Of a DNA stretch of 64,000 nucleotides, positions 8,034 through 15,297 are shown one piece after another; within the stretch, counting starts at the first letter, position 1, and every line of letters starts with the position of its first letter. The translations under genes and the position numbers were made by a program. The stretch lies in the NCBI GenBank assembly GCA_040772045.1, contig JAXGYV010000008.1:1-64000 (forward strand), read 5' to 3'. The notes under the pieces were generated by a model. The model ran no database searches and was not told where the DNA came from. It was given only the letters and a program-made list of their open reading frames with translations. The DNA is from JAXGYV01 sp040772045 (lineage in GTDB: Bacteria; Actinomycetota; Thermoleophilia; UBA2241).

Positions 8034-9038
8034 ATGTACTACGACAACGATGCCGACCTGAGCTTCATCACCGGCAAGACCGTGGCCATCATCGGCTTCG
8101 GCAGCCAAGGCCACGCGCACGCGCAGAACCTGCGCGACAGCGGCGTGCGCGTCCTGGTCAGCGATGTGCCCGGGACGGCCAACGCCGCGCGGGCCGACAA
8201 GGCCGGCTTCCAGGTCCTCGGCGCCGCTGAGGCCACCCAGAAGGCCGACGTGGTCATGATGCTGGTGCCCGACGACGTGCAGGCGCGGCTCTACAAGAGC
8301 GACGTGGCGCCCAATCTGAAGGCCGGCATGACGCTCATGTTCGCGCACGGGTTCAACATCCACTTCAACCAGATTGTGCCGCCCGCCGACGTCGACGTGA
8401 GCATGGTGGCTCCCAAGGGTCCGGGCCATCTGGTGCGGCGCCAGTACACCGAGGGCAAGGGCGTCCCCAGCCTCATCGCCGTGTTCCAGGATGCGAGCGG
8501 ACAGGCGCGGCAGCTGGCCCTGGCCTACGCCAAGGGCCTTGGCGCCACTCGCGCCGGCGTCATCGAGACCACCTTCCAGGAGGAGACCGAGACCGACCTG
8601 TTCGGTGAGCAGGCGGTGCTCTGCGGCGGCTGCACCGCCCTGGTGAAAGCGGGCTTCGACACGCTCGTGGAGTCCGGTTACCAGCCCGAGATCGCCTACT
8701 TCGAGTGCCTGCACGAGCTCAAGCTCATCGTCGATCTGATGTGGGAGAAGGGCATCGCCGGCATGCGCTACTCGATCAGCGACACGGCCGAGTACGGCGA
8801 CCTCACCCGCGGTCCGCGCATCGTCGACGAGCGCGTGCAGCAGACCATGCGCGAGCTGCTCGCCGAGATCCAGAGCGGCGAGTTCGCGCGCGAGTGGATC
8901 TTGGAGAACCAGGCCGGCCGGCCCGTGTACACGGCGCTCAAGCGCCAGGCGGGCGAGGAGCTCATCGAGCAGGTCGGCAAGGAGCTGCGCGGCATGATGC
9001 CGTTCATCGACCAGGGCGGCCTGGACATCGACGTCTGA
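8034..9038 (+). CDS. ilvC: ketol-acid reductoisomerase, class I
   Basis: Isomerises and reduces acetolactate and acetohydroxybutyrate to the dihydroxy acids used by IlvD. 334 residues, the class I length. Seen: the nucleotide-binding loop GFGSQGHAHAQNLRDSG at residues 19-35, and in the helical domain the Mg-binding acidic segment ETDLFGEQAVLCGG and ECLHELKLIVDL. The start is ATG 8034 because CAGAGGAGG lies 5-6 bases upstream and the family N-terminus begins at MYYDNDAD; the open frame from 7980 adds a non-homologous stretch. Two strong terminators follow, marking the operon end. Confidence 0.97.
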   Translation: MYYDNDADLSFITGKTVAIIGFGSQGHAHAQNLRDSGVRVLVSDVPGTANAARADKAGFQVLGAAEATQKADVVMMLVPDDVQARLYKSDVAPNLKAGMTLMFAHGFNIHFNQIVPPADVDVSMVAPKGPGHLVRRQYTEGKGVPSLIAVFQDASGQARQLALAYAKGLGATRAGVIETTFQEETETDLFGEQAVLCGGCTALVKAGFDTLVESGYQPEIAYFECLHELKLIVDLMWEKGIAGMRYSISDTAEYGDLTRGPRIVDERVQQTMRELLAEIQSGEFAREWILENQAGRPVYTALKRQAGEELIEQVGKELRGMMPFIDQGGLDIDV

Positions 9039-9044
9039 CATCGC

Positions 9045-9071
9045 AAGCGCGCGGCCGTAGGCCGCGCGCTT
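9045..9071 (+). terminator. hairpin 1 downstream of ilvC
   Basis: Perfect 12-bp stem, AAGCGCGCGGCC and its complement, with loop GTA, starting 6 bases after the ilvC stop. Ends in CTTCGC rather than a clean T-run, but the AA...TT ends and its place right after the last ilv gene fit a terminator. Confidence 0.75.
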
Positions 9072-9088
9072 CGCACTGGTGTGCGAGG

Positions 9089-9122
9089 GGGCGGCGGGAG
9101 CCCGTATGGGCTCCCGCCGCCC
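9089..9122 (+). terminator. hairpin 2 downstream of ilvC
   Basis: 15-bp stem (9089-9103 with 9108-9122) around a GTAT loop, followed by TGTCGTCT. Second strong stem-loop in tandem, insulating the ilv cluster from the accessory region. Confidence 0.75.
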
Positions 9123-9170
9123 TGTCGTCTATCTCGGCCACGCGAATCGCATTGTCAACGTATCGGAGCC

Positions 9171-9200
9171 TTGACAGCACTTCGTGGGGGGGCGTAAAGT
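9171..9200 (+). promoter_or_regulatory. promoter of the secreted-protein/VanZ unit
   Basis: Consensus -35 TTGACA (9171-9176), 18-base spacer, -10 TAAAGT (9195-9200). It lies just after the two terminators and about 60 bases before the first start codon of the low-GC pair, so that pair probably has its own housekeeping-type promoter. Confidence 0.65.
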
Positions 9201-9263
9201 ACCCAACGGCGCCGGGTGCTCTCGTACGGGATTCTGTGTAGAGAGTCTGATACGAGGAGGGGT

Positions 9264-9674
9264 ATGATGCGTTCCAAGCGTCGTGCTACATTGGCGATCT
9301 CGCTGTGTGCAGTCATCCTCATGGCTGTCATCCTGCCGGCTGTTGCGCTGGCGAGCAGCTACTACTCGTCACTCCATGTGGGGCCGGGGCAGACATACAC
9401 AGGCCCAGCTCGATTCTATAATGGAAAGAATATGCATATCACGACGAACTCGCACTCGGACGGTACGGGCAACTACAAAGTCATCCTGATTCGTAATCGC
9501 ACATGGCCGATTCCGGATGATGATGTAGGGTACGTGCTGGTACCTCGCAATGGCTCAGGAAGAGGCGATTGGAGTAACGTCGGTAGTGCAAACTATAAGT
9601 TCAAGTTCGACAACCGAACTAGCAACTATGATGTATACTGTGGTAAGAATCAGGTCCACATGTGGTCAAACTGA
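9264..9674 (+). CDS. small secreted protein of unknown function
   Basis: 136 residues with a clear signal peptide: basic MMRSKRRAT, hydrophobic LAISLCAVILMAVILPAVAL, and an ALASS cleavage site near residue 30. The mature part is about 105 residues, rich in Asn, Ser, Tyr and Gly, with a single Cys, and looks like a small beta-rich extracytoplasmic protein; I do not recognise the family. Start: GGAGG at 9256-9260 favours ATG 9267 slightly over 9264, a one-codon difference. Base composition is clearly lower in GC and codon use is relaxed compared with the ilv genes, suggesting recent acquisition. Followed after 23 bases by the VanZ-like gene, probably co-transcribed. Confidence 0.75.
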   Translation: MMRSKRRATLAISLCAVILMAVILPAVALASSYYSSLHVGPGQTYTGPARFYNGKNMHITTNSHSDGTGNYKVILIRNRTWPIPDDDVGYVLVPRNGSGRGDWSNVGSANYKFKFDNRTSNYDVYCGKNQVHMWSN

Positions 9675-9697
9675 AATGATATTGCGTATGAAGAAAG

Positions 9698-10339
9698 ATG
9701 AGCATGCTTGAAGCAGCGCATCTTGTATTTGTCGCTATACCAGCTCTGGCACTGTGTCTGTGGTTCAGCTGGCGTCATGTCTCTCGACTCCAGATCCTGC
9801 TACGCTGTGCCATTATTGTGTATGCGTGTGGGGTTGTTGGAGTGACGCTGTTCCCTCTTCCTGTCCAAGGGAAGTGGATTCGGGACGAACGAGCTGGCGC
9901 TCATTTCAAGCTTCTTCCATGGCGTGACTACAACATCATCCCCGGTCGCTGCATTACGGATGTTCTTCGATGCGCACGAGATGCATCGCGGCGCGGCTAT
10001 GACCTTGTGGGCTCACTATGGTTCTATGGAAAGGCGCTGGTGGGGAACCTTATCCTGCTGCTCCCGTTGGGCTATCTGTTGCCGTGGCTGTCGAAGCGCT
10101 GGCGCCGCTGGTGGCGTACCCTGGCTGTCGTAGCGGCAGTTACAGTGAGCATCGAGCTCGCTCAGTTGCTGGGCACTCTGGCGTACGGCTTTCCCTTCAA
10201 GCGGTTCGACGTCGACGATCTGTGGATCAACACGCTCGGCGGGCTGATCGGCTACGGGCTGTGGAAATTGATGGAGCCGCTTCTTCGGCGGTTTGAGAAG
10301 CCGCTAGGTGCTCAAGCCGCCTCTTCCCAGGAGCTTTGA
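9698..10339 (+). CDS. VanZ-like integral membrane protein
   Basis: 213 residues. Hydrophobic segments near residues 5-22, 33-52, 115-130 and 140-158, plus a C-terminal membrane segment, fit VanZ family topology. Family marks are seen: the NLILLLPLGYLLPWL helix, a Ser-Ile-Glu-Leu-Ala-Gln sequence, and FDVDDLWINTLGGLIGYGLW. VanZ proteins are associated with low-level glycopeptide resistance and with cell-surface functions of unclear mechanism. A second in-frame ATG at 9704 follows GATGAG and could be the true start. GC is lower than in neighbours. Paired with the secreted protein upstream; a joint cell-envelope role is inferred from context only. Confidence 0.85.
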   Translation: MSMLEAAHLVFVAIPALALCLWFSWRHVSRLQILLRCAIIVYACGVVGVTLFPLPVQGKWIRDERAGAHFKLLPWRDYNIIPGRCITDVLRCARDASRRGYDLVGSLWFYGKALVGNLILLLPLGYLLPWLSKRWRRWWRTLAVVAAVTVSIELAQLLGTLAYGFPFKRFDVDDLWINTLGGLIGYGLWKLMEPLLRRFEKPLGAQAASSQEL

Positions 10340-10416
10340 ACTCGGGAGGAGCCGCGACGGAGCGGGCAGACGCCTCGAGTGAAGATTGCCGTAGAGCTAC
10401 CCCCGTGGCGGTTCCG

Positions 10417-10656
10417 CTACTGGCGCTCGAACCCCTGTTTCCTCGCGTAGCGAGCGAGCCGCTGCGGTGTGAAGTAGCACCACCCGCGGTCGTGGAGCCG
10501 ATACGGCACGATCTCCCCCCTGTCGACCGCGCGGCGTAGCGCGGCCACGTCGACGGACATAGCGTAGTGCCTCTTGAGCCATCCTGTCGCTTCGGTGATC
10601 GTAAGGTAGCGTTTCGACGTCTGCGAGGCGTTCGCCGATGGTCTCCCTGTAGCCAT
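10417..10656 (-). CDS. small helix-turn-helix (excisionase/MerR-like) protein
   Basis: 79 residues. The segment YLTITEATGWLKRHY, then VDVAALRRAVDRGEIVPYRL and WCYFTPQRLARYARKQG, matches the winged HTH_17/MerR-type DNA-binding layout of excisionase-like and toxin-antitoxin-associated regulators. No other domain is present. The start ATG 10656 has no Shine-Dalgarno; TAGGAT (minus strand, bases 10668-10663) lies 6 bases upstream, consistent with a leaderless mRNA, and an 8-bp palindrome CTACGTAG at 10670-10677 sits next to that -10, a possible autoregulatory site. Convergent with the VanZ gene, divergent from the RDD gene. Confidence 0.65.
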   Translation of the reverse strand: MATGRPSANASQTSKRYLTITEATGWLKRHYAMSVDVAALRRAVDRGEIVPYRLHDRGWCYFTPQRLARYARKQGFERQ

Positions 10657-10662
10657 GGGCGC

Positions 10663-10677
10663 ATCCTATCTACGTAG
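10663..10677 (-). promoter_or_regulatory. -10 element and adjacent palindrome before the HTH gene
   Basis: On the minus strand the palindrome CTACGTAG (10677-10670) is followed by TAGGAT (10668-10663), then 6 bases and the start codon. The palindrome would sit where a repressor could block the polymerase. Confidence 0.4.
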
Positions 10678-10841
10678 GTGGCAAGCGGGAAGGGGCAGGA
10701 AGGAGGGTGGCGTCTCGTCAGATGGCGGCGGGAGGGGGAGAGGACGCCGGAGAGGCTCTGGGGCGGGGTAAGTGTTGGGTCCGTCGCACGATGCCGATAG
10801 CATGACAGGAGCAGGGGGAGACAAAGAGGAGGGCTCGGGCT

Positions 10842-11804
10842 TTGAACACCTGCGAGAGCTGTGGGCGCGACGTACGCGAGGACGCGGCGTTCTGCGACCG
10901 GTGTGGGATGCCTCTGCGGTCGCCGAGCGTCGTCCTGCCCGTCCTAGCCTCTCGGGGACGGCGTCTGGTCGCCAAGTTCATAGATGTGCTCGTGGCGGGT
11001 GCGTTTACCGCCATATTCTGGTTATCAACTGCGGAGACGGAGGCTTTAGCCGTTACCATACTTACCATCGGCTTGGGTGTGGGGTTCTTCTACTTGACGA
11101 TCGCCGACGGCCTCGGAAGTGGCCAGAGCTACGGAAAACGGCTGCTGCGCATACGGGTCGTCCACATGCTGTCCGGTGTGCCCTGTTCGTATGGCCGGTC
11201 CATTCTTCGGAACGTGGTTCCCTGGTTCCTCGGGCCGCTCTGCGTGGTCGATTGGGCGCTTGCGTTAGGGAAACGGCGGCAACGCTTTGGCGACAAGGCC
11301 GCGCATACGCTGGTAACGCCGGCGAGGGCCGGGGAGGGCGCAGCCTTGCGCGTCGATCAGGCCCTGCCCGACGCCGCGGCTCCGCCGGATCCCGTTCCGG
11401 CGGAGCTCCGGCCCGAGCAGACTCCCATCTTGATGTGGCGGCCCTCCTTCGCTGCCGCCGGGCTGCTCGCCATCACCTCACTGCTGGTCGCGGTCGCCGC
11501 GTTGCTTCCTTGGGCCGAGAACGACTGGATGAGGTTCACTGGCTACGAAGCCGCCGGGATGAGGTCCTTCACGTTTCCCGTCGCCGCTCTCCTGCTGCTG
11601 GGACTGTTCGCCCGGCGGAGTCGTGGCGGCGTCTACGTGCTCCTGCTCTTCCTCGGCGGCTGCATTCTCGCCGATGCCATCACTACCCTGTACATACTCA
11701 CGAGCTCCTTCGCTGGCAGCGGCCTCTACCTCTCGACGGTCGCCAGCGTCACGTGGATAGCGGCGGCCATCGCCGGAGTGTGGTTGGCACGGGCGGCGGA
11801 GTGA
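10842..11804 (+). CDS. zinc-ribbon/RDD-family membrane protein
   Basis: 320 residues starting at TTG 10842, supported by GAGGAGGG 8 bases upstream. A zinc ribbon opens the protein (CESCGRDVREDAAFCDRCG, residues 4-22). An RDD domain follows at about 38-165: RRLVAKFIDVLVAG, SYGKRLLRIRVV, and QRFGDKAAHTLVT near its end. Four more hydrophobic helices lie at about 205-225, 240-256, 263-285 and 298-318. RDD proteins are poorly characterised membrane proteins, some of them ion exchangers. A Pro-rich linker separates the two halves. Next to the nuclease-like gene; no shared function can be deduced. Confidence 0.82.
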   Translation: MNTCESCGRDVREDAAFCDRCGMPLRSPSVVLPVLASRGRRLVAKFIDVLVAGAFTAIFWLSTAETEALAVTILTIGLGVGFFYLTIADGLGSGQSYGKRLLRIRVVHMLSGVPCSYGRSILRNVVPWFLGPLCVVDWALALGKRRQRFGDKAAHTLVTPARAGEGAALRVDQALPDAAAPPDPVPAELRPEQTPILMWRPSFAAAGLLAITSLLVAVAALLPWAENDWMRFTGYEAAGMRSFTFPVAALLLLGLFARRSRGGVYVLLLFLGGCILADAITTLYILTSSFAGSGLYLSTVASVTWIAAAIAGVWLARAAE

Positions 11805-11872
11805 CTCTTGCGTTTCAGCTCCATGAGGCCGATAGGATGCGTGGGCGGGTGAGAATCGGAAGAGGGGGGACG

Positions 11873-12649
11873 ATGGCTGTCTACCAAGATAAAGCGCGGG
11901 ACCGGATTAGGAAGTCATTGCGCAGGTTTCAGCGTGTTGTTGAGCGCGCTCGCGAGAGCGGTGCCAACGAAGCCGATACGCGCACTATTGTGACATCCTT
12001 CCTGAGTGAAGCGTTGGGGTGGGACACTTTTCAAAACGTCACCGGGGAACACCGTATCAAAGGCAACTACGCCGACTTCGCTATACGTGAAGGGCGAGAT
12101 CTTCTCGCGATCATTGAGGTGAAGTCCGTGGGGACTACGCTTGGCGCGAAGCATCTCTATCAGGCTGTCAGTTACGCTGCGAACGAGGGCGTCGATTGGG
12201 TATGGCTTACGAACGGTTGCGAATGGCAGATCTACCATGTGCTCTTCGGCAAGCCCGTTAATCAGGACTTGGTCTTTCGCATATCTCTGTGCGATCAGGA
12301 TATGAAGCCGCAGGAGAAGACGAACCTCCTCTACCTGCTCTCACGCGAAGCCCGCAAGGCTGGAGAGCTCGAAGCGTACTACAGGAAGAAGGCTGCGCTT
12401 TGCGGCACGAATGCGGCGAAGCTCCTGCTGGGAGAGAAGATGCTGCGAGCGCTGCGGGCCGAGATGCGAGTTGCGACTGGCCATATGGCTACGCTCCAGG
12501 AGATCGCAACGATCCTGGTTGAGGAGGTCTTGCGACCTGACGTTCAGGGAGACGAGACGGCGCGACTCATCAGGAAGGCTGCGGCGTTGAGCCGTAGCAC
12601 GACGAGGAAGACTGCTCAGTCCGTCGTGCCGGCAGCGGACAGCCAGTAG
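11873..12649 (+). CDS. stand-alone HsdR-N-like (PD-(D/E)XK) nuclease domain protein
   Basis: 258 residues, resembling the N-terminal domain of type I restriction endonuclease R subunits (HSDR_N). Catalytic-type residues are in place: Asp68 in NYADFAI, then Glu82 and Lys84 in LLAIIEVKS, followed by a Gln-Tyr-like region (YQAVSYAANEG). There is no helicase motor and no hsdM or hsdS nearby, so this is not a complete type I system; such single-domain proteins are common and unassigned. The second half is helical and charged. ATG 11873 follows AGAGGGGGG. Function could be nucleic-acid restriction, repair or defence; the sequence alone does not say. Confidence 0.78.
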   Translation: MAVYQDKARDRIRKSLRRFQRVVERARESGANEADTRTIVTSFLSEALGWDTFQNVTGEHRIKGNYADFAIREGRDLLAIIEVKSVGTTLGAKHLYQAVSYAANEGVDWVWLTNGCEWQIYHVLFGKPVNQDLVFRISLCDQDMKPQEKTNLLYLLSREARKAGELEAYYRKKAALCGTNAAKLLLGEKMLRALRAEMRVATGHMATLQEIATILVEEVLRPDVQGDETARLIRKAAALSRSTTRKTAQSVVPAADSQ

Positions 12650-12745
12650 ACCAGCTCCGCTTGGCGCAGATTGCTGTGCTGCTCGCAACTCCCCGCCGTG
12701 GCCCCGATGCGTGGAGTCGCACGGAGACTCGCGGTGTATCTGTCG

Positions 12746-13507
12746 CTACGCGAGTCCACCGCCGTCGACGACGAGCGTTGTCCCGCTCACCCAGCCCGAC
12801 GCATCCGAGACCAGGTACAGGATCGCCTGGGCGATGTCCATGGGCGATCCGATGCGCGCCAGGGGGCGTTCCACGGAGCCGGCGAGGAAGTCCGTCTCGG
12901 CCTGTCCGAGCTGATGGGCTTCGTCGCGGAGCATCTGCGTGTCCGTGTCGCCTGGGCAGACGCAGTTGACGCGGATGTTCTGCCGCCCGTGGTCGATCGC
13001 CATCGCCCGGGTTAGGTTGACCACGGCGCCCTTGGACGCACAGTAGCTCGCGGCCTGGTTGCCGCCCTTGAGGCCCCAACCGGAGCCAGTGTTGACGATC
13101 GCGCCACCACCTGCGGCGGCCATGACGGGGATGGCGTACTTGGACATGAGGAAGACCGAGGTCACGTTCACGGCCATCACTCGGTCCCACTCTTCTTCCG
13201 TGGTCTCAACTACATCCGCGCGGCGGATGATCCCGGCGTTGTTGCAGAGGATGTCCAGGCCCCCGTATTCCCGTACGGCGGTCTGGACGGTGCGCTGGCA
13301 GTCCGCGGACGACGCCACATCGCAGGCTGCGAAGACCGCCCTGCCGCCAGACTCGCGAATCCCGGCGGCGACTGCCTCTCCCGCCGCCGCGTCCATGTCG
13401 GCGACCACGACCGCGGCGCCCTCGGCGGCGAGCAACTCAGCCGCCGCCCGGCCGATGCCGGATCCTGCTCCGGTGACGATTGCCCGCTTTCCCTCGACGG
13501 CTCTCAT
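12746..13507 (-). CDS. SDR-family NAD(P)-dependent oxidoreductase
   Basis: 253-residue classical short-chain dehydrogenase. Seen: cofactor motif TGAGSGIGRA at residues 12-21, Asp37 after the second strand (VVVADMDAA, favouring NAD), NNAG near residue 88, catalytic Ser in NTGSGWG, catalytic YCASK near 155-159, and C-terminal WVSGTTLVVDGG. Substrate cannot be read from the sequence; the FabG/3-oxoacyl or sugar/alcohol dehydrogenase branch is likely. It lies downstream of gcvPA-gcvPB on the same strand, but a strong hairpin at 13554-13590 separates it from gcvPB. Confidence 0.9.
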   Translation of the reverse strand: MRAVEGKRAIVTGAGSGIGRAAAELLAAEGAAVVVADMDAAAGEAVAAGIRESGGRAVFAACDVASSADCQRTVQTAVREYGGLDILCNNAGIIRRADVVETTEEEWDRVMAVNVTSVFLMSKYAIPVMAAAGGGAIVNTGSGWGLKGGNQAASYCASKGAVVNLTRAMAIDHGRQNIRVNCVCPGDTDTQMLRDEAHQLGQAETDFLAGSVERPLARIGSPMDIAQAILYLVSDASGWVSGTTLVVDGGGLA

Positions 13508-13553
13508 CGCCCTACCTCCTCGCGCATCCTCTGTGCGTTCTGTATCGTGAAGG

Positions 13554-13590
13554 CGCCTCCGGCTCGGCTTTGCGATGAGCCGGAGGCGCG
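13554..13590 (-). terminator. terminator-like hairpin after gcvPB
   Basis: Perfect 13-bp stem GCGCCTCCGGCTC / GAGCCGGAGGCGC with an 11-base loop, about 110 bases past the gcvPB stop in minus-strand direction and 47 bases before the SDR start. The minus-strand sequence after it begins TTCAC, so the T-run is weak. Either terminates gcvPB transcripts or forms part of the SDR leader. Confidence 0.6.
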
Positions 13591-13698
13591 CCCATCATAC
13601 GTCTCTCCTGAGTCTACCCGGTAGATGGTTCGCTCGCCTTGGCCAGGAGTCGCCGCGACGCTGTTCCCGTTGCTGTCTCCGGCTGCGCCGACCTCCTC

Positions 13699-15297
13699 TC
13701 ACGGCTTGTCGAGGTGCTTTCGCCGGTAGGCACGCCAGGTAACCGCCCACTGAGCGGGGTCGTCGAGCGACTCGGGATCGGTCCGATGGACCGTGCTCCG
13801 GTGAGGTGCCGTGAGAACTGTCTCAGGGTCTTCGTACGCCTCGCGCGCGATCTCGGCGAGGATGCCAACGTACTCGTCCAGGTCCTGTTGCGAGTAGGAC
13901 TCCGTGGGCTCCAGCGTCATGGGCTCGGGGACTACGTACGGATGATGACTCGTCCAATAGTGCGTGCCGAAGTCGGCGGCGCGATAGCCGATGTCCTCGG
14001 AATGGATGCCTGTGTCCTGCGTGAGCTGCTCCCAACTGTAGCGAACCTGCTCGATGCGCCGCCGGCCGGCGGCGTACGGCGCCGACGCCCCTCTGATCGC
14101 GAGGACCTTTCTCAGGAGGTAGTTATTGTTGAGGACGGCCGTCTCGGCCACCTGGCGGAGCCCATCCGCGCCCAGGTTCATGATCCAGGCATAGGCGCGC
14201 ACGATGTTCGGGGTGACGCCGTGCCACGGGCGGACCTTACCGATGGAGAGCGGCCGGTCGTCGTCAAGGTAGAGGCCGTGCTCGCCGCGTTCGACGGTGG
14301 GGCGCGGTAGGAACGGTGCCAGATCCGCGCTCACACCCACCGCTCCCGCGCCGGGCCCGCCGCACCCGTGAGGTGTGGAGAACGTCTTATGGAGGTTGAA
14401 GTGGCAGAGGTCGAAGCCCGCGTCTCGCGCTCGTGTAATGCCGAGGATGCCGTTGGCGTTTGCCTGATCGTACGAGCACAGCCCGCCGGCCTCGTGGACC
14501 ACGCGTACGAACTCTTCGATCCGCGGATTGAAGATACCCGTGTCCTCCGGGTTGGTGATGAGCAGCGCCGCCGTGCGGTCCGACACCGCCGCTCGCAGGG
14601 CGTCGAGGTCGGGGTACCCGTCGGCATCCGGGTACAGCGTGACGATCGTGTAGCCGGCGACCTTGGCCGCCGCCGCGTTGGAGGGGTGGCTGAAGATGGT
14701 GGTGATCACCTGATCTCGCCGCTCGCCGTCTCCGCGCGCCTCGTGCCACGCGCGGATCATCGCTACGTTGGTCCAGATCGCCGACGATCCGGAGGCCGGC
14801 TGCAGGCTGACCCTGTCCATCCCCGAGATCTCGGCGAGCATCTGCTCGAGGCGCCACATGATCTCGAGGGTCCCTTGGACCGTGGACGGGTCCTGGAGGG
14901 GATGGGTATCGGCGACGCGGGGGGTGCGGACGAGCTGGTCGTTGACTTTGGGCGAGTACTTCATGGTGCAGGTGCCCTGGCCCACGTCGATGTTGAGGTC
15001 GACGCCGAGGGTCTCTTGCGATAGGCGGTCGAAGTGGCGTACCACGTGGAGCTGGCTGAGCTCGGGCAGCGCCGGCGGCTCGGCGCGGCCGATGCCCGCG
15101 GGCAGCGCGGCGGCGGGGTCGCCGACGAGGGCCGTAACGTCTGGCTCGGCCAGCGGCGGGAGCACGCCGCGGGCGCCGGGTACAGACAGCTCGAAGATGA
15201 CGGGCTCGTCCCACGATGCCTGGTGGAAGCGGCGCGGCCGCGGCTTTGGTCCTACCGGCAAGCCGGCGCTGGTCGCGGTTCTCTCCGTCGAGCTCAT
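13699..15297 (-). CDS. gcvPB: glycine decarboxylase (P protein) subunit 2
   Basis: C-terminal half of the PLP-dependent P protein of the glycine cleavage system, which decarboxylates glycine and passes the aminomethyl group to GcvH. 532 residues. The PLP lysine lies in CHFNLHKTFSTPHGCGG near residue 308; other marks are GTCTMKYSPKVN, QPASGSSAIWTN and SYDQANANGILG. A slightly long N-terminus (about 30 extra residues) precedes the conserved RRFHQASWDEPVIFEL. Its start overlaps the gcvPA stop by four bases. gcvT, gcvH and lpd are not in the window. Confidence 0.95.
   Translation of the reverse strand: MSSTERTATSAGLPVGPKPRPRRFHQASWDEPVIFELSVPGARGVLPPLAEPDVTALVGDPAAALPAGIGRAEPPALPELSQLHVVRHFDRLSQETLGVDLNIDVGQGTCTMKYSPKVNDQLVRTPRVADTHPLQDPSTVQGTLEIMWRLEQMLAEISGMDRVSLQPASGSSAIWTNVAMIRAWHEARGDGERRDQVITTIFSHPSNAAAAKVAGYTIVTLYPDADGYPDLDALRAAVSDRTAALLITNPEDTGIFNPRIEEFVRVVHEAGGLCSYDQANANGILGITRARDAGFDLCHFNLHKTFSTPHGCGGPGAGAVGVSADLAPFLPRPTVERGEHGLYLDDDRPLSIGKVRPWHGVTPNIVRAYAWIMNLGADGLRQVAETAVLNNNYLLRKVLAIRGASAPYAAGRRRIEQVRYSWEQLTQDTGIHSEDIGYRAADFGTHYWTSHHPYVVPEPMTLEPTESYSQQDLDEYVGILAEIAREAYEDPETVLTAPHRSTVHRTDPESLDDPAQWAVTWRAYRRKHLDKP

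Noticed and set aside
10772..12649. 625-codon plus-strand open frame joining the RDD and nuclease regions
   Set aside because: Only its 3' part (from 11873) is a real gene; the first two thirds are out of frame with the RDD gene and have no family character.
11873..12649. Complete type I restriction system
   Set aside because: No helicase domain, methyltransferase or specificity subunit in the neighbourhood.
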